Below, one piece after another: positions 9,485-18,296 of a stretch of DNA of 64,000 bases; within the stretch, counting starts at the first letter, position 1; each line of letters starts with the position of its first letter. The position numbers were made by a program, and so were the translations under genes. The notes below the pieces were generated by a model that ran no database searches, had not been told where the DNA came from, and worked only from the letters and a program-made list of their open reading frames with translations. The DNA comes from CAZDBA01 sp965224765 (GTDB taxonomy: Bacteria; Planctomycetota; Planctomycetia; Pirellulales; Pirellulaceae): NCBI GenBank assembly GCA_965224765.1, contig CBDDAC010000011.1, positions 73,591-137,590 of the forward strand. The letters run 5' to 3'.

Positions 9485-9845
9485 ATCGAACTAGGTCATA
9501 GCGGAGCTTGGGACACGCACGGTGACCTGCGAAACAAGCTTCCCGAAAGTTGCCGGCAGACCGATCAGCCGATTGCCGGTCTCCTAACGCCGGGACATGC
9601 TCAAGGAAACACTAGTCATCTGGGCCGGGGAGTTCGGCCGCACCCCACATGGCCAGGGAGGCGACGGGCGCGACCACAATGCGGGGATACACAACTTGGA
9701 TGGCGGGCGGGGGGACAAAGGTGGATTCAGCTATGAGGCCACTGATGAGCATGGCTACGAAGCGGTCGAAGGAAAAATGCACATCAACGATTGGCACGCC
9801 ACGATCTTGCACCTTCTCGGCTTAGATCACAAAAGACTCACCTAA
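9485..9845 (+). pseudogene. DUF1501 protein remnant, frameshifted
   Basis: The C-terminal end of a planctomycete DUF1501 (sulfatase-like) protein is spread over two frames. The first holds GAWDTHGDL and CRQTDQPIAGLL; the second, from about 9597, holds LVIWAGEFGRTPHGQGGDGRDHN and DWHATILHLLGLDHKRLT. Both blocks are in family order. The N-terminal two thirds are absent, and about one frameshift separates the blocks near 9590. DUF1501 genes usually pair with a DUF1549/1553 cytochrome-type gene, which is absent here. This is a dead fragment. Confidence 0.8.
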
Positions 9846-9922
9846 ATGATGCCGTGATGGTCCAGTGGCCGACACAAATTTTCCCGACAGACTTCGGAAG
9901 CGATAGCCAGCGTGTAACGTTA

Positions 9923-12253
9923 TTACTTGCCCTTCAACATTCGCTTGACTCCTCGAGACAATCGATCAAAGACTTCTCCCAGCGGGTTGTCGTTGATCAT
10001 ATAGGTCCAGGTTGAAGACGGGCCGACCAATCCCTGCTTTGTAAAATCCAACCCATTTTCCGAGACATCTGCATCTCGAAATGATTCCGCGATTTCGCGT
10101 GCCATTCGTTGATTGAAATCGCGGAATGACACATTGACACGTTTGTTAAATTCATCGAATGCACTAAAGCCGCCGATGCTGGCCAAGTGAATGCTATTTC
10201 GAATGTCCGCACACGTGTGCAAATGGTCAGCCCAACAATCGTCAATGTGATAAATGGCAATTGTTTCTTCAGCAGCCTGAATACGTTCTTGGCCGAATCG
10301 TTGCGTCAAAGACAAGAACAGCTCATTGTCCTCCTCTTGCAATAGCGATGTGGTTGCCGTGCCCGCAACAATGGCCTGGCGTTGCTTACACATCAGTCGC
10401 CGATGCACCTCAATGCACTTCGAATACATGCTTGTCGTTCGTCGAATCTCAAAACCTTCTGATTCAACAAACTTTTGAATTCGGGCGATTCGGTTTCCAA
10501 CCTTGGGGTCTTCGATGGGTTGCCCTTTCTTGAAACTTGACAAATTGATATCCAATTGCGCGACTCCACAACGAGAGATCAAATCATCCTCTGCACTCAC
10601 AAAAAATTGAGTTTCACCGGGGTCTCCTTGCCGACCTGCACGACCTCGCAATTGGTCATCAATGCGGCGGCTTTCGTGACGATTGGTACCAATGACAAAT
10701 AACCCACCCAATTCCACCACGCGCCGTCGGTATTGTCCTTGTTGACCACCGAGTACGATATCGGTACCACGGCCTGCCATGTTGGTTGAAATGGTTACCG
10801 AATCAGGCATTCCCGCTTGTGCAACAACCTCAGCTTCTTCGTGGTCGTTTTTTGCGTTGAGCACCTCGCAATCGACCCCGGACTGGATCAATTTTTTAGA
10901 CAAATCCTCCGATTCCTGGACGCTTGACGTTCCAACCAACACTGGACGCCCACTCGCGTGAAGCACTTTGATTTTCCTGACAATCGCCTGGACCTTGTCT
11001 TGTTTGGTTAGGAACACGACGTCGTCGTAGTCAACTCGAACACTCGGTTTATTGGTTGGGACGACGACAGTTTTCAATCCATAAAACTCGTGAATTTCCG
11101 TGGCAGCCGAACGAGCCGTGCCTGTCATGCCGCTGATCGATTGATATTGGTCCAGGAGGTGCTGCAGCGTTATTGAATTGAGAATTCGACCCTCGGGTTG
11201 AACCTCAAGCCCTTCTTTGGCTTCGATCGCCGCCTGCAGTCCGTAGGGCCAACGACGGTTTTCAGCGATGCGCCCCGTGAACTCGTCGACCAATTCGACT
11301 CGACCATCCTGAACGATATAGTCAATTTCGTTAGTCAAAAGCACATTCGCCTGAAGCCCCAGATTCAAACGCGTAAGAAGATCAATGTTGACTTCATCAA
11401 ACAAATCACCGCAATCCAAATTCCGCTGCAGAAGCTCAAGTCCACGTGCTTCAAAGTTGGCGTTCCGACATCCTTGTTGAACCGAATAGTGAGTATCTGA
11501 TTTCAACAAACGAATCTGTTCGGCAAGTTCGTGAAGGTTGTTCACTTCCTGGTTGTCTTCGCCTGCTAACACTAACGGAATGCGGGCTTCGTCGATAAAG
11601 GTGGAATCGGCTTCGTCAAGGATGGCGAAATTGAAACCTCGTTGCACTTGTTGGTTGATACTCGTGCAAAGCTGATCCTTGAGGTAGTCAAAACCGAGCT
11701 CTTTGGCAGTCACATAAGTAACATCGCATGAATAGGCTGATCTTCGTTCGTCCAGGGTCATTCCCTGCGTAACATGGCCGACACGAAAACCCAAGAATTC
11801 GTAAACCGGCTTCATCCAATCTGCATCACGTTTAGCCAGATAATCATTGAAGGTAAGGACATGGCTGCCGCGGCCAGCAATTGCATGCAAGCTCGCCGGA
11901 GCAACCGCGGCCAGCGTTTTGCCTTCACCCGTGTGCATTTCGATCAAATGCCCATTTGCAAGTGCCAATCCCGCGATCATTTGCACGTCGTATGGCATCA
12001 TTCCCAGCGTCCTCTTAGCGACTTCGCCGACTAAGGCGTAGAACGCTGAGAGGTCCCGCTCAAATCCATTCCGCTCAATCTGTTTCCTTAATTCGTCGCT
12101 CTTGCGTTTTAATTGCTGATCTGAAAGCGCAGAAAACTCCAATCCTTTTGCACGGATAAGTTTGACCACTTTTTCGTATCGACGATTAGACAGCTCGATT
12201 GCACCTGATCGCATTCGTAAGAACAGCTCTCTAATCTTTGCTCCAATTCTCAC
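9923..12253 (-). CDS. secA: SecA-type preprotein translocase ATPase, short paralog
   Basis: 776 aa, shorter than the 850-1000 aa of main SecA proteins. Motifs: Q-motif region VQMIAGLALANG, Walker A MHTGEGKTLAA (about 107-117), Walker B ILDEADSTFIDEARIPL (DEAD, where canonical SecA has DEVD), substrate-binding preprotein domain, motif V TNMAGRGTDIVLGG and motif VI DDQLRGRAGRQGDPG with the arginine finger. A helical scaffold/wing region follows (DDCWADHLHTCADIRNSI). The C-terminal linker and Cys-rich zinc site are missing; the protein ends RLSRGVKRMLKGK. This suggests an accessory, SecA2-like copy. Whether the organism has a full-length SecA elsewhere cannot be seen. Confidence 0.85.
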   Translation of the reverse strand: MRIGAKIRELFLRMRSGAIELSNRRYEKVVKLIRAKGLEFSALSDQQLKRKSDELRKQIERNGFERDLSAFYALVGEVAKRTLGMMPYDVQMIAGLALANGHLIEMHTGEGKTLAAVAPASLHAIAGRGSHVLTFNDYLAKRDADWMKPVYEFLGFRVGHVTQGMTLDERRSAYSCDVTYVTAKELGFDYLKDQLCTSINQQVQRGFNFAILDEADSTFIDEARIPLVLAGEDNQEVNNLHELAEQIRLLKSDTHYSVQQGCRNANFEARGLELLQRNLDCGDLFDEVNIDLLTRLNLGLQANVLLTNEIDYIVQDGRVELVDEFTGRIAENRRWPYGLQAAIEAKEGLEVQPEGRILNSITLQHLLDQYQSISGMTGTARSAATEIHEFYGLKTVVVPTNKPSVRVDYDDVVFLTKQDKVQAIVRKIKVLHASGRPVLVGTSSVQESEDLSKKLIQSGVDCEVLNAKNDHEEAEVVAQAGMPDSVTISTNMAGRGTDIVLGGQQGQYRRRVVELGGLFVIGTNRHESRRIDDQLRGRAGRQGDPGETQFFVSAEDDLISRCGVAQLDINLSSFKKGQPIEDPKVGNRIARIQKFVESEGFEIRRTTSMYSKCIEVHRRLMCKQRQAIVAGTATTSLLQEEDNELFLSLTQRFGQERIQAAEETIAIYHIDDCWADHLHTCADIRNSIHLASIGGFSAFDEFNKRVNVSFRDFNQRMAREIAESFRDADVSENGLDFTKQGLVGPSSTWTYMINDNPLGEVFDRLSRGVKRMLKGK

Positions 12254-12708
12254 CGACGCACCTTTTCAAATTTCAGACTCTTCCTCGACAACCTAGCTTT
12301 TGGTTCGCCTTGTTTTTACGATCGCTAGAAGCTTTGATCCCAGACGAAACCACCTCGTTGAAACAATACCCTGCAACAATATCCGACAATAGGTGTCTTC
12401 CACGGCTTCCACAACGCCAAGGCAGTTGCAGTGCCAAAAAACGCATCGTTACAGGGAGTGAGTTTGGGAACGCCCATTTCACGAACATGCCGGCGCAAAA
12501 GAATTGATTAGTATCAGGATGACGCCATACTCATCAAGAAGTTTCAAATACTCGGTAAAACACAGGTTGTTTCTCGAAAAGGACCGTTTATTGCGCCTTC
12601 AATGAGTGCCAGAAAACGTCTAGCGTCAAATTCTGGAAACCTGAAGTATTGCATATGCCCGAACGGATTTTTTTATTTTCCAGACGTTGATTTACGGACC
12701 GGCCGACT
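12254..12708. other. Intergenic, no gene recognised
   Basis: 455 bp between the SecA-type gene and the FAD monooxygenase, both on the minus strand, so it should carry the SecA promoter and the monooxygenase terminator. Open frames here show no recognisable motif. Confidence 0.4.
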
Positions 12709-13908
12709 CTATACGGTCGCTGTCCCTGGTAGGCCCTGCCCCCAGAAGTCACACATTTCTCGCACCATGAGTTCGTCGTCGGTATTTCTTGCTTTGATGT
12801 CCCTCTGTCGACAGGATTCTGTGTCTTCGCAAAATAGCGAATTAGCAAAGCGGCGGGCGTTTTGAATTATGTCAGTCGTCTTGCCAATCCGAAGTGCATG
12901 AAATACAGCGAAAGCCGAATCAAGTCCGCCGCCAGAAAAATCGGCGAGCGGCTTCAAACACTCGACGAAATGCCACGCGTCTTCGATTGCCTGACAGGCC
13001 CCCTGACCAGAAGTCGGAAGTGCTGCATGGGCAGCGTCACCAACGAGGCAGACATTGCCACGATGCCAACTTTCGGCCAATGGGTCATGGTCATAGACTT
13101 CAATCCGTTTGATGTTCGCCTCGTGGGTGGTTCGAATGATGTCACCAATTGGCGCAGGCCATTCTTCAAAAAGGTTTAAGAGTGCTGTTTTGTTTCCAAG
13201 TTTTGGTTTGCCCAATCCGGCGGGCATTGCCTTGCAGCCTGCCCAATATCCTTTTTGGCTTGAGATCGGGACGATTCCGAAACGCTCTCCCTTCCCCCAG
13301 AAATCCCACACTCGGTTACTTGGAAAAACTGCAGAGTCACCGTCGATCAGACCAACCCAATTCACGTAGCCCTGATATTTCGGTTGGGCGTCGCCGGAGA
13401 CAAATCGTCGGGCCAGCGAATTCATTCGGCCGTCCGCCCCAACGATGACATTCGCAGTCAACGTCTCTCCGTTGTCAAATTGAACCACAGCGGGCTCATC
13501 GTTCACTGACGTGACTTCCTTGACATTAAATCCGTAGCGCACTGCGATACTTAACCTCTCCAACTCATCAAGAAAGCTAGTGTGCAAATCTTTGCGAAGA
13601 ATAGAATACGACGGATATCCCATGCGTGAGTCGAGCTTCCGAATGTCGATACAATTGAGTTGCTCGCCCGTCGATGAAACTCTTGTCATTTCATTGAGGC
13701 GTCCGCCAACACGTGCAATACTTGGGTCCAACCCTAAATGGCTGAGAATGCACATGGCGTTCGGCCATAGGACGACTCCTGCGCCTTTTGATGTGGGGCG
13801 ACTAGCCCGCTCAAAAACGTCGACATCCAGTCCAATTCTTTTGCACGCGATAGCAATGCACGTCCCCGCGATGCCCGCACCGAGCACTGCTACTCTTGAA
13901 ACCTTCAT
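12709..13908 (-). CDS. FAD-dependent aromatic-type monooxygenase
   Basis: 399 aa, class A flavoprotein hydroxylase of the PhzS / salicylate or 3-hydroxybenzoate hydroxylase type. The N-terminal Rossmann GxGxxG is AVLGAGIAGTCIAIA with the ribose-binding acidic residue in VDVFERA. The DG motif is VIVGADGRMNSLARR and the second FAD motif is VCLVGDAAHAALPTSGQGACQAIEDA. No signal peptide or membrane anchor. Substrate unknown; no adjacent catabolic genes except the damaged intradiol dioxygenase 9 kb away, which is not linked by operon structure. Confidence 0.85.
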   Translation of the reverse strand: MKVSRVAVLGAGIAGTCIAIACKRIGLDVDVFERASRPTSKGAGVVLWPNAMCILSHLGLDPSIARVGGRLNEMTRVSSTGEQLNCIDIRKLDSRMGYPSYSILRKDLHTSFLDELERLSIAVRYGFNVKEVTSVNDEPAVVQFDNGETLTANVIVGADGRMNSLARRFVSGDAQPKYQGYVNWVGLIDGDSAVFPSNRVWDFWGKGERFGIVPISSQKGYWAGCKAMPAGLGKPKLGNKTALLNLFEEWPAPIGDIIRTTHEANIKRIEVYDHDPLAESWHRGNVCLVGDAAHAALPTSGQGACQAIEDAWHFVECLKPLADFSGGGLDSAFAVFHALRIGKTTDIIQNARRFANSLFCEDTESCRQRDIKARNTDDELMVREMCDFWGQGLPGTATV

Positions 13909-14012
13909 CTCATTCGCCTTCCAGTCTGACTAAGTTTTCCTGCATCTTTAGGAAATGATTTCGCGGCAGAATCGCCTGACCGTTCGGATTGGCCCATGGC
14001 GCGATAAGAAGA

Positions 14013-14594
14013 TCACGAAAGGCGTGCAAGCCAATGAGCAACATTGATCGCCATCCAATTGAATGTTAAGAATGCAAACAGCAACAATGTTTGGCGAGAA
14101 AAAAATCGGTTGCATGTTTCTTTTGGTTCATCGCCCACCAGCAAAGCTTGAATTGCCGAGAGGAACCTTGTCCTTTCGACAAAAATTACGAACAAGCAAA
14201 CGGAAAAATATGCGATTGCGTTGGCAGTTGCGAATGCTTGAACCTCAAAAACAAAATCAAACAGAACGACTGTTGACAATACTGGTAACAAGATCGCAGC
14301 GCCAATCAGTTTCGTCCTACTAAACAACAAAAGAATCGCGCCGGTGCATTCGAATAGCCCAACGATGATGGGCAAGGTTCCCGAGTAAGCGAAGAAGTAC
14401 CACATCAAGCTAAATCCGCCGAGTTGAACGGTTAGATCATCAATCGCAACGTCAAAATCTGCATAATGCGCGAACTGCCAAGGCTTTGCGATACCATAAA
14501 TGAATACAAAAACGCCGCTAAACAGCCGGAGGCCAAATTCAAACGTATTGAAGGCAGTCTTAAGCAAGGCCTGTTCGTTTTCTTCGTTTTCCAT
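14013..14594 (-). CDS. DoxX-like small membrane protein (paralog 1)
   Basis: 193 aa with about four to five hydrophobic helices in the DoxX/MauE arrangement: helix 1 with RLFSGVFVFIYGIAKP, helix 2 LPIIVGLFECTGAILLLFSRTKLIGAAIL, then a pair of C-terminal helices. It is clearly related to the next gene: both share RL-SG-F-FI-G---P at the N-terminus and the FxxTKLIGAAILLP segment. Function unknown; DoxX-like proteins sit in the inner membrane and are often linked to redox or quinone chemistry, which nothing here confirms. Confidence 0.65.
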   Translation of the reverse strand: MENEENEQALLKTAFNTFEFGLRLFSGVFVFIYGIAKPWQFAHYADFDVAIDDLTVQLGGFSLMWYFFAYSGTLPIIVGLFECTGAILLLFSRTKLIGAAILLPVLSTVVLFDFVFEVQAFATANAIAYFSVCLFVIFVERTRFLSAIQALLVGDEPKETCNRFFSRQTLLLFAFLTFNWMAINVAHWLARLS

Positions 14595-14673
14595 TTCTAA
14601 TCTCAGCTCAACGCTCTTGGAAATTGCTAATCACACAATTCGTGAATCGTTCCCAGAATCTGATTTAGGAATG

Positions 14674-15231
14674 TCACAACCACATTCTTGCGAATACAAC
14701 AGCCCTAGAGAGGAAGCCGAGTGTAAACCAAAATATTGTCAAAGATCCTGCCAGTATAGTGAGCTTGAACAGCCATAGGTTTGCGCTGTGGTTTTTGAAT
14801 TCCTTTTTCATCCCTAACAAACGAACTGCCGTGCTGACTCGTTCTTTTTCCAGAAAAAATACTAGCAGCAATACTCCTAGAATAGCGATTACATTTAGCG
14901 TAGGCGTTACTGGAGCCTCGTAAATCACGCCAAACATTACAAAGTTAAACATTAAGGGCAGTAAAATCGCGGCGCCGATCAGTTTCGTTTTATTGAAAAC
15001 CAGTAGCGTGGCCCCAACACACTTGAGTATTCCAATGGAGATCAGAACCGCATTGGAATAAGTAAAAAATGTCCACAGAAGGGCAACTCCGTATACGTCG
15101 TCCTGAATCGACTCGTAGCTTGAAAAGTGTTCAAGCTGCAACGGATTGGATACGCCACTAATAAACAGAAAGAGACCAGAATAAAGGCGAAGGCTAGTCT
15201 CATAAGTTTTGAATACTTTGCTAGATTTCAT
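14674..15231 (-). CDS. DoxX-like small membrane protein (paralog 2)
   Basis: 185 aa, tandem paralog of the gene 79 bp downstream. The shared landmark is FNKTKLIGAAILLPLMFNFVMF after a helix with LISIGILKCVGATLLVF. N-terminal helix RLYSGLFLFISGVSNP. Both copies keep intact frames and the same helix order, which indicates an old tandem duplication with both members retained. They are likely cotranscribed. Confidence 0.65.
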   Translation of the reverse strand: MKSSKVFKTYETSLRLYSGLFLFISGVSNPLQLEHFSSYESIQDDVYGVALLWTFFTYSNAVLISIGILKCVGATLLVFNKTKLIGAAILLPLMFNFVMFGVIYEAPVTPTLNVIAILGVLLLVFFLEKERVSTAVRLLGMKKEFKNHSANLWLFKLTILAGSLTIFWFTLGFLSRAVVFARMWL

Positions 15232-15400
15232 CCAAAACCAAACTTCATCGTCAACTCATGTCTGCCAAGAACTTACTTCCATCCATTCTACATCTGAGCA
15301 AGGCTTTCGCCAGCACTCGGCATATTCCTTTTTTGGCGTTTTCGCGGTGTTGCCCACGTGTATATGGCGAGTAGGACCAAGCCCCCTAAAAATTCGTGGC

Positions 15401-15787
15401 TCATTGAGCTAAGAATTTCCGAAGTGGTTCCCAGTACATTTTATTCCACCCACCATCCAAGTGGTCATGGGCGTCATCTGGGTAGCCCGCCTGGTCAAGT
15501 ACGACTTGCGCACCGCCGTCCGTAGACTTGAGTACAAATCGTACAACGGAAAAGTCACCGTCTGGCCAAGGGCCAACCCGCCAAGCTTGCACGATGCGTT
15601 CATTTGGAACCAGTTCGATGTGACGCCCAGATACCATTCCGTCAAATCCACTGAATTCACCACCCGCTTCTGTTGAAATATCAGCCGGTTTTCCGGTGAA
15701 TTTTGCGAAAGCTTCTGTCTGGGTGAGTGCAGCATAAACCTCCTCAACAGTGGCCTCAAAACTTATCTCTTGATGAATACCTGGCAT
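15401..15787 (-). CDS. SRPBCC / AHSA1-type domain protein
   Basis: 128 aa, single START/Bet v1-like domain of the Activator of Hsp90 ATPase-homolog family: IHQEISFEATVEEVYAALTQ at the start, DGMVSGRHIELVPNERIVQAWR in the middle, and the final helix GGWNKMYWEPLRKFLA. Such proteins bind small hydrophobic ligands and are commonly paired with an ArsR regulator, as here: the arsR-type gene starts 70 bp away, divergently. Ligand unknown. Confidence 0.88.
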   Translation of the reverse strand: MPGIHQEISFEATVEEVYAALTQTEAFAKFTGKPADISTEAGGEFSGFDGMVSGRHIELVPNERIVQAWRVGPWPDGDFSVVRFVLKSTDGGAQVVLDQAGYPDDAHDHLDGGWNKMYWEPLRKFLAQ

Positions 15788-15816
15788 TGTGGCTCCTAGA
15801 TTTGGGGTTACAATAG

Positions 15817-15832
15817 TAAACCGATTAGTTTA
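15817..15832. promoter_or_regulatory. Possible ArsR operator in divergent promoter
   Basis: TAAAC-CGATTA-GTTTA, a 5-bp inverted repeat with 6-bp spacer, lies in the 69-bp gap between the divergent SRPBCC and ArsR-type genes. The position suits autoregulation; the site is short and unproven. Confidence 0.35.
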
Positions 15833-15856
15833 ATTTTTTTTGGTCTAGAGACGTCA

Positions 15857-16171
15857 ATGACTCGCGCAAAGAAAATATCGTCTGATGACCAACTCGACCT
15901 TGTGTTTCATGCGCTTGCCGACCGCACCCGACGGGCTCAGCTTTCGCAACTAATGAAGGGCACGGCTCGAGTGTCTGACCTTGCTGAGCCCTTTGACATG
16001 TCCCTTCCTGCGGCCTCGAAGCATTTGCGAGTACTGGAGTCTGCTGGACTCATCTCAAGAAAGGTGGATGGGCGTGTCCACCACTGTGCACTGCGAGCGG
16101 AACCTCTAAAGAACATCGAGCAGTGGCTAGGTCAGTACCGACCTCATTACGAGCCCGGAGATGATGGCTAA
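15857..16171 (+). CDS. ArsR-family transcriptional regulator
   Basis: 104 aa winged helix. VFHALADRTRRAQLSQLMKG is the entry helix typical of ArsR regulators linked to SRPBCC genes; DLAEPFDMSLPAASKHLRVLESAGLI is the HTH, followed by the wing RKVDGRVHHCALR. No metal-binding CxC motif is present, so it likely senses through another route. It is divergent from its SRPBCC partner. Its 3' end overlaps the convergent isochorismatase gene by 4 bp. Confidence 0.9.
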   Translation: MTRAKKISSDDQLDLVFHALADRTRRAQLSQLMKGTARVSDLAEPFDMSLPAASKHLRVLESAGLISRKVDGRVHHCALRAEPLKNIEQWLGQYRPHYEPGDDG

Positions 16172-16761
16172 TCTTCCATCGCAGCATAAAGCCCGCCAAG
16201 TACATCAAGAATTTCTGGGCCGGGTGATTCGGCCCAATTGAAAACCAATTCAGACAGGATTTGAATAGTACTGGCGACTGACACGCCTGCCTGCCGCATT
16301 CGGTCAAGGGCGATTTCGTCACCCATTTTTGTTCCGCTTCCTGACGCGTCCGCGACGACTTGCACATTGTAGCCATCACCAATCGCACTCAAGGCCGGAT
16401 AGACAACACAGACTTCGGTTAGCAAACCAGATAGGATCAGGTTCTTGCGACCCGTCGACTTTACGGCACTTGCAAATGCCGGGTCATCAAAACAATCAAC
16501 CACTCCAGTTCGTTTAATTCGTGAGGCAAAAGCTGCGGGCAGCAAATCCTCAAACTCGGGGAACAGCGGCCCCTGAGCATTGTCTTCTTGGCTACTTGTC
16601 ATAACGACAGGCATGCCGGTGATCGCGGCTGCCTTGGCAACCGCGATTGCGTTACGTTTCATCACCTCGATAGGCCCGGAATGCATCCAGCCCGCAGTGC
16701 CGACTTGATGATCAATCAGCAACATGGCTGAGTTTTCTGAATTCCAACGTTGATAAGGCAT
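16168..16761 (-). CDS. Isochorismatase-family cysteine hydrolase
   Basis: 197 aa. Catalytic residues of the family: Asp in MLLIDHQVGT, Lys in RIKRTGVVDCFDD, and the nucleophile Cys in LSGLLTEVCVVYPAL. The non-prolyl cis-peptide region GLLTEVC is intact. Such enzymes hydrolyse amides or vinyl ethers; this one resembles the YcaC-like group often found beside pirins. It lies 30 bp downstream of the pirin gene on the same strand and is likely cotranscribed and under the MarR regulator upstream. Confidence 0.88.
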   Translation of the reverse strand: MPYQRWNSENSAMLLIDHQVGTAGWMHSGPIEVMKRNAIAVAKAAAITGMPVVMTSSQEDNAQGPLFPEFEDLLPAAFASRIKRTGVVDCFDDPAFASAVKSTGRKNLILSGLLTEVCVVYPALSAIGDGYNVQVVADASGSGTKMGDEIALDRMRQAGVSVASTIQILSELVFNWAESPGPEILDVLGGLYAAMED

Positions 16762-16791
16762 TTTTCTCTCCAGTTAGGTGAACAAATTTAA

Positions 16792-17499
16792 TTAAACAGG
16801 CGACCGAACGACGGTCAGTTGTACGTTTTCTGAAGCCACAAAACGAAGTGATTCACCTCGAATCAAATCTCCATCGACGGCTTCAACTCCATTTGCCGTT
16901 CCACGTCCTTTTGATAAATACGCAAGGAACGGACCTTCGAAATCGCAACGTTGAATGGCATCAAGCATCGCAACGTCAATCAGTGTTGCGCTCGGAAACG
17001 TTTGCTGCTGTTCTTGCAAGCCGCCATAGATCCTTGTGACATTTCCCTGTTGTGGGTCAATCACCTGGTACCCAGATTTCAGTCCCTTTTGTTCCGGGAG
17101 AACCCAAAGTTGCAGCATCCGGTTTGGCATGTCATCCGGATTCACCTCGTTGTGTTTGAATCCTTCGCTGCCCGCGCTTTGAATTTGAACTTGCGGGAAG
17201 GCGAGAACTTTCCCGTCCTCAAGTGAACCACCATGCGATATCCGGCCCTCAACCATGATCGAGATAACATCAATCTCCCGATGCGGGTGCATTCCAGTTT
17301 CACCCTTGGGAACAAATCGCGAATTCGCCAGATAAACAAAACTTCCAATTCCATCCCACGCCGCAGGATTCCGGTTTTCCCCCCATGCTTTTTGATCCTG
17401 GACCATGCGATGTTCCTTGAGTCCAGCGAAACCACCGAGTGGCAAGTCGTCGCGATGCAGCACTTCCAATTGATTTGCATTCATTTCATTGATTTGCAT
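16792..17499 (-). CDS. Pirin-family bicupin protein (YhhW-like)
   Basis: 235 aa. The N-terminal cupin carries the pirin metal motif GMHPHREIDVISIMVEGRISHGGSLEDG (His and Glu ligands), followed by VQIQSAGSEGFKHNEVN. The C-terminal cupin is shorter (GPFLAYLSKGRGTANGVEAVDGD). Bacterial YhhW-type pirins act as quercetin dioxygenases in vitro or as redox modulators. A MarR regulator lies 78 bp upstream and an isochorismatase-type hydrolase follows. An operator-like repeat lies 36-50 bp before the start. Confidence 0.9.
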   Translation of the reverse strand: MQINEMNANQLEVLHRDDLPLGGFAGLKEHRMVQDQKAWGENRNPAAWDGIGSFVYLANSRFVPKGETGMHPHREIDVISIMVEGRISHGGSLEDGKVLAFPQVQIQSAGSEGFKHNEVNPDDMPNRMLQLWVLPEQKGLKSGYQVIDPQQGNVTRIYGGLQEQQQTFPSATLIDVAMLDAIQRCDFEGPFLAYLSKGRGTANGVEAVDGDLIRGESLRFVASENVQLTVVRSPV

Positions 17500-17534
17500 T
17501 CTTTCATTCTTTCATTCTTCACAATTAAACGTTC

Positions 17535-17549
17535 ACTCAATATTAGAGC
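17535..17549. promoter_or_regulatory. Probable MarR operator 2 (upstream of pirin gene)
   Basis: ACTCAA-TAT-TAGAGC. It has the same left half and 3-bp centre spacing as the perfect repeat before the marR gene, with two mismatches in the right half. It lies between the marR stop and the pirin start. Confidence 0.45.
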
Positions 17550-17577
17550 ACTCATCTATTATTCTAAATAAAAAGTG

Positions 17578-18048
17578 CTACTCTTCGCCTTCTCGCGCTC
17601 GACTCAAGATCCGGCTAAGTTCTGCCAGTTCCTTTTTCGACATGTGACCGAAACTCGCTTTTTCAGCAGTTCGAATCGGCCCATCGAGCGAAGTCAACAA
17701 CTTCTTGCCGTTGGCAGTAATTTTCACGATCACGACGCGGCGATCCTCAGTCGATCGTTGCCTGGCAACGTAACCAGGTTTTTCAAGGCGGTCTAACACT
17801 CTGGTGATATCAGGTACGCAGGAGATCATTTGCGATGCAATCTCCAGTGATGGTAATCCGTCTTTGTTGCCACGCAAGATCCGCAAGACGTTGTATTGCG
17901 GGCTGGTGATTCCATGTTCACGAAAAAGCCGATCAAATTTCACCGACAAGACACTGTGTGTCCGCAACAGGTTGATATAGGCTTCCTGCTCGGGACTATC
18001 CCAGCTACCTTTTTTCTTTAGTTCCTGTTTGAGTTCTTTTTTCGACAT
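17578..18048 (-). CDS. MarR-family regulator
   Basis: 156 aa from Met 18048 (MSKKELKQELKKKG); the frame stays open to 18090 but that extension runs through the promoter. Winged helix: ITSPQYNVLRILRGNKDGLPSLEIASQM, recognition helix DITRVLDRLEKPGYVARQ, wing RSTEDRRVVIVKITANGKKLL with the conserved Asp-Arg. The C-terminal helix carries the acidic end typical of the family. It is the first gene of a likely marR-pirin-isochorismatase group and has a perfect inverted repeat just upstream. Confidence 0.9.
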   Translation of the reverse strand: MSKKELKQELKKKGSWDSPEQEAYINLLRTHSVLSVKFDRLFREHGITSPQYNVLRILRGNKDGLPSLEIASQMISCVPDITRVLDRLEKPGYVARQRSTEDRRVVIVKITANGKKLLTSLDGPIRTAEKASFGHMSKKELAELSRILSRAREGEE

Positions 18049-18088
18049 TCTGCACTCAGTTAATCCGTATGGCCAGTAATATACGAGC

Positions 18089-18103
18089 ACTCAACCATTG
18101 AGT
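18089..18103. promoter_or_regulatory. Probable MarR operator 1 (upstream of marR)
   Basis: Perfect inverted repeat ACTCAA-CCA-TTGAGT, 41 bp upstream of the MarR start. The arm ACTCAA recurs before the pirin gene, which supports a common regulator. Confidence 0.55.
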
Positions 18104-18296
18104 CAACGGGCATTTTTAATAACTATCTCCGTAGATTGAAAACCCCGCAATTAAAACAAGAAAATGGAGCCGTCCCAACGCAGGAGCCAAGCGGTACTGA
18201 CCTAGCGCACTTTCCAAAAAGATTATCGTCAAAACTGGGCGAGGTCACAGCGTTTTCGATCCAACAAACGCAGAGTATACAACGGCAGACCTCTGA

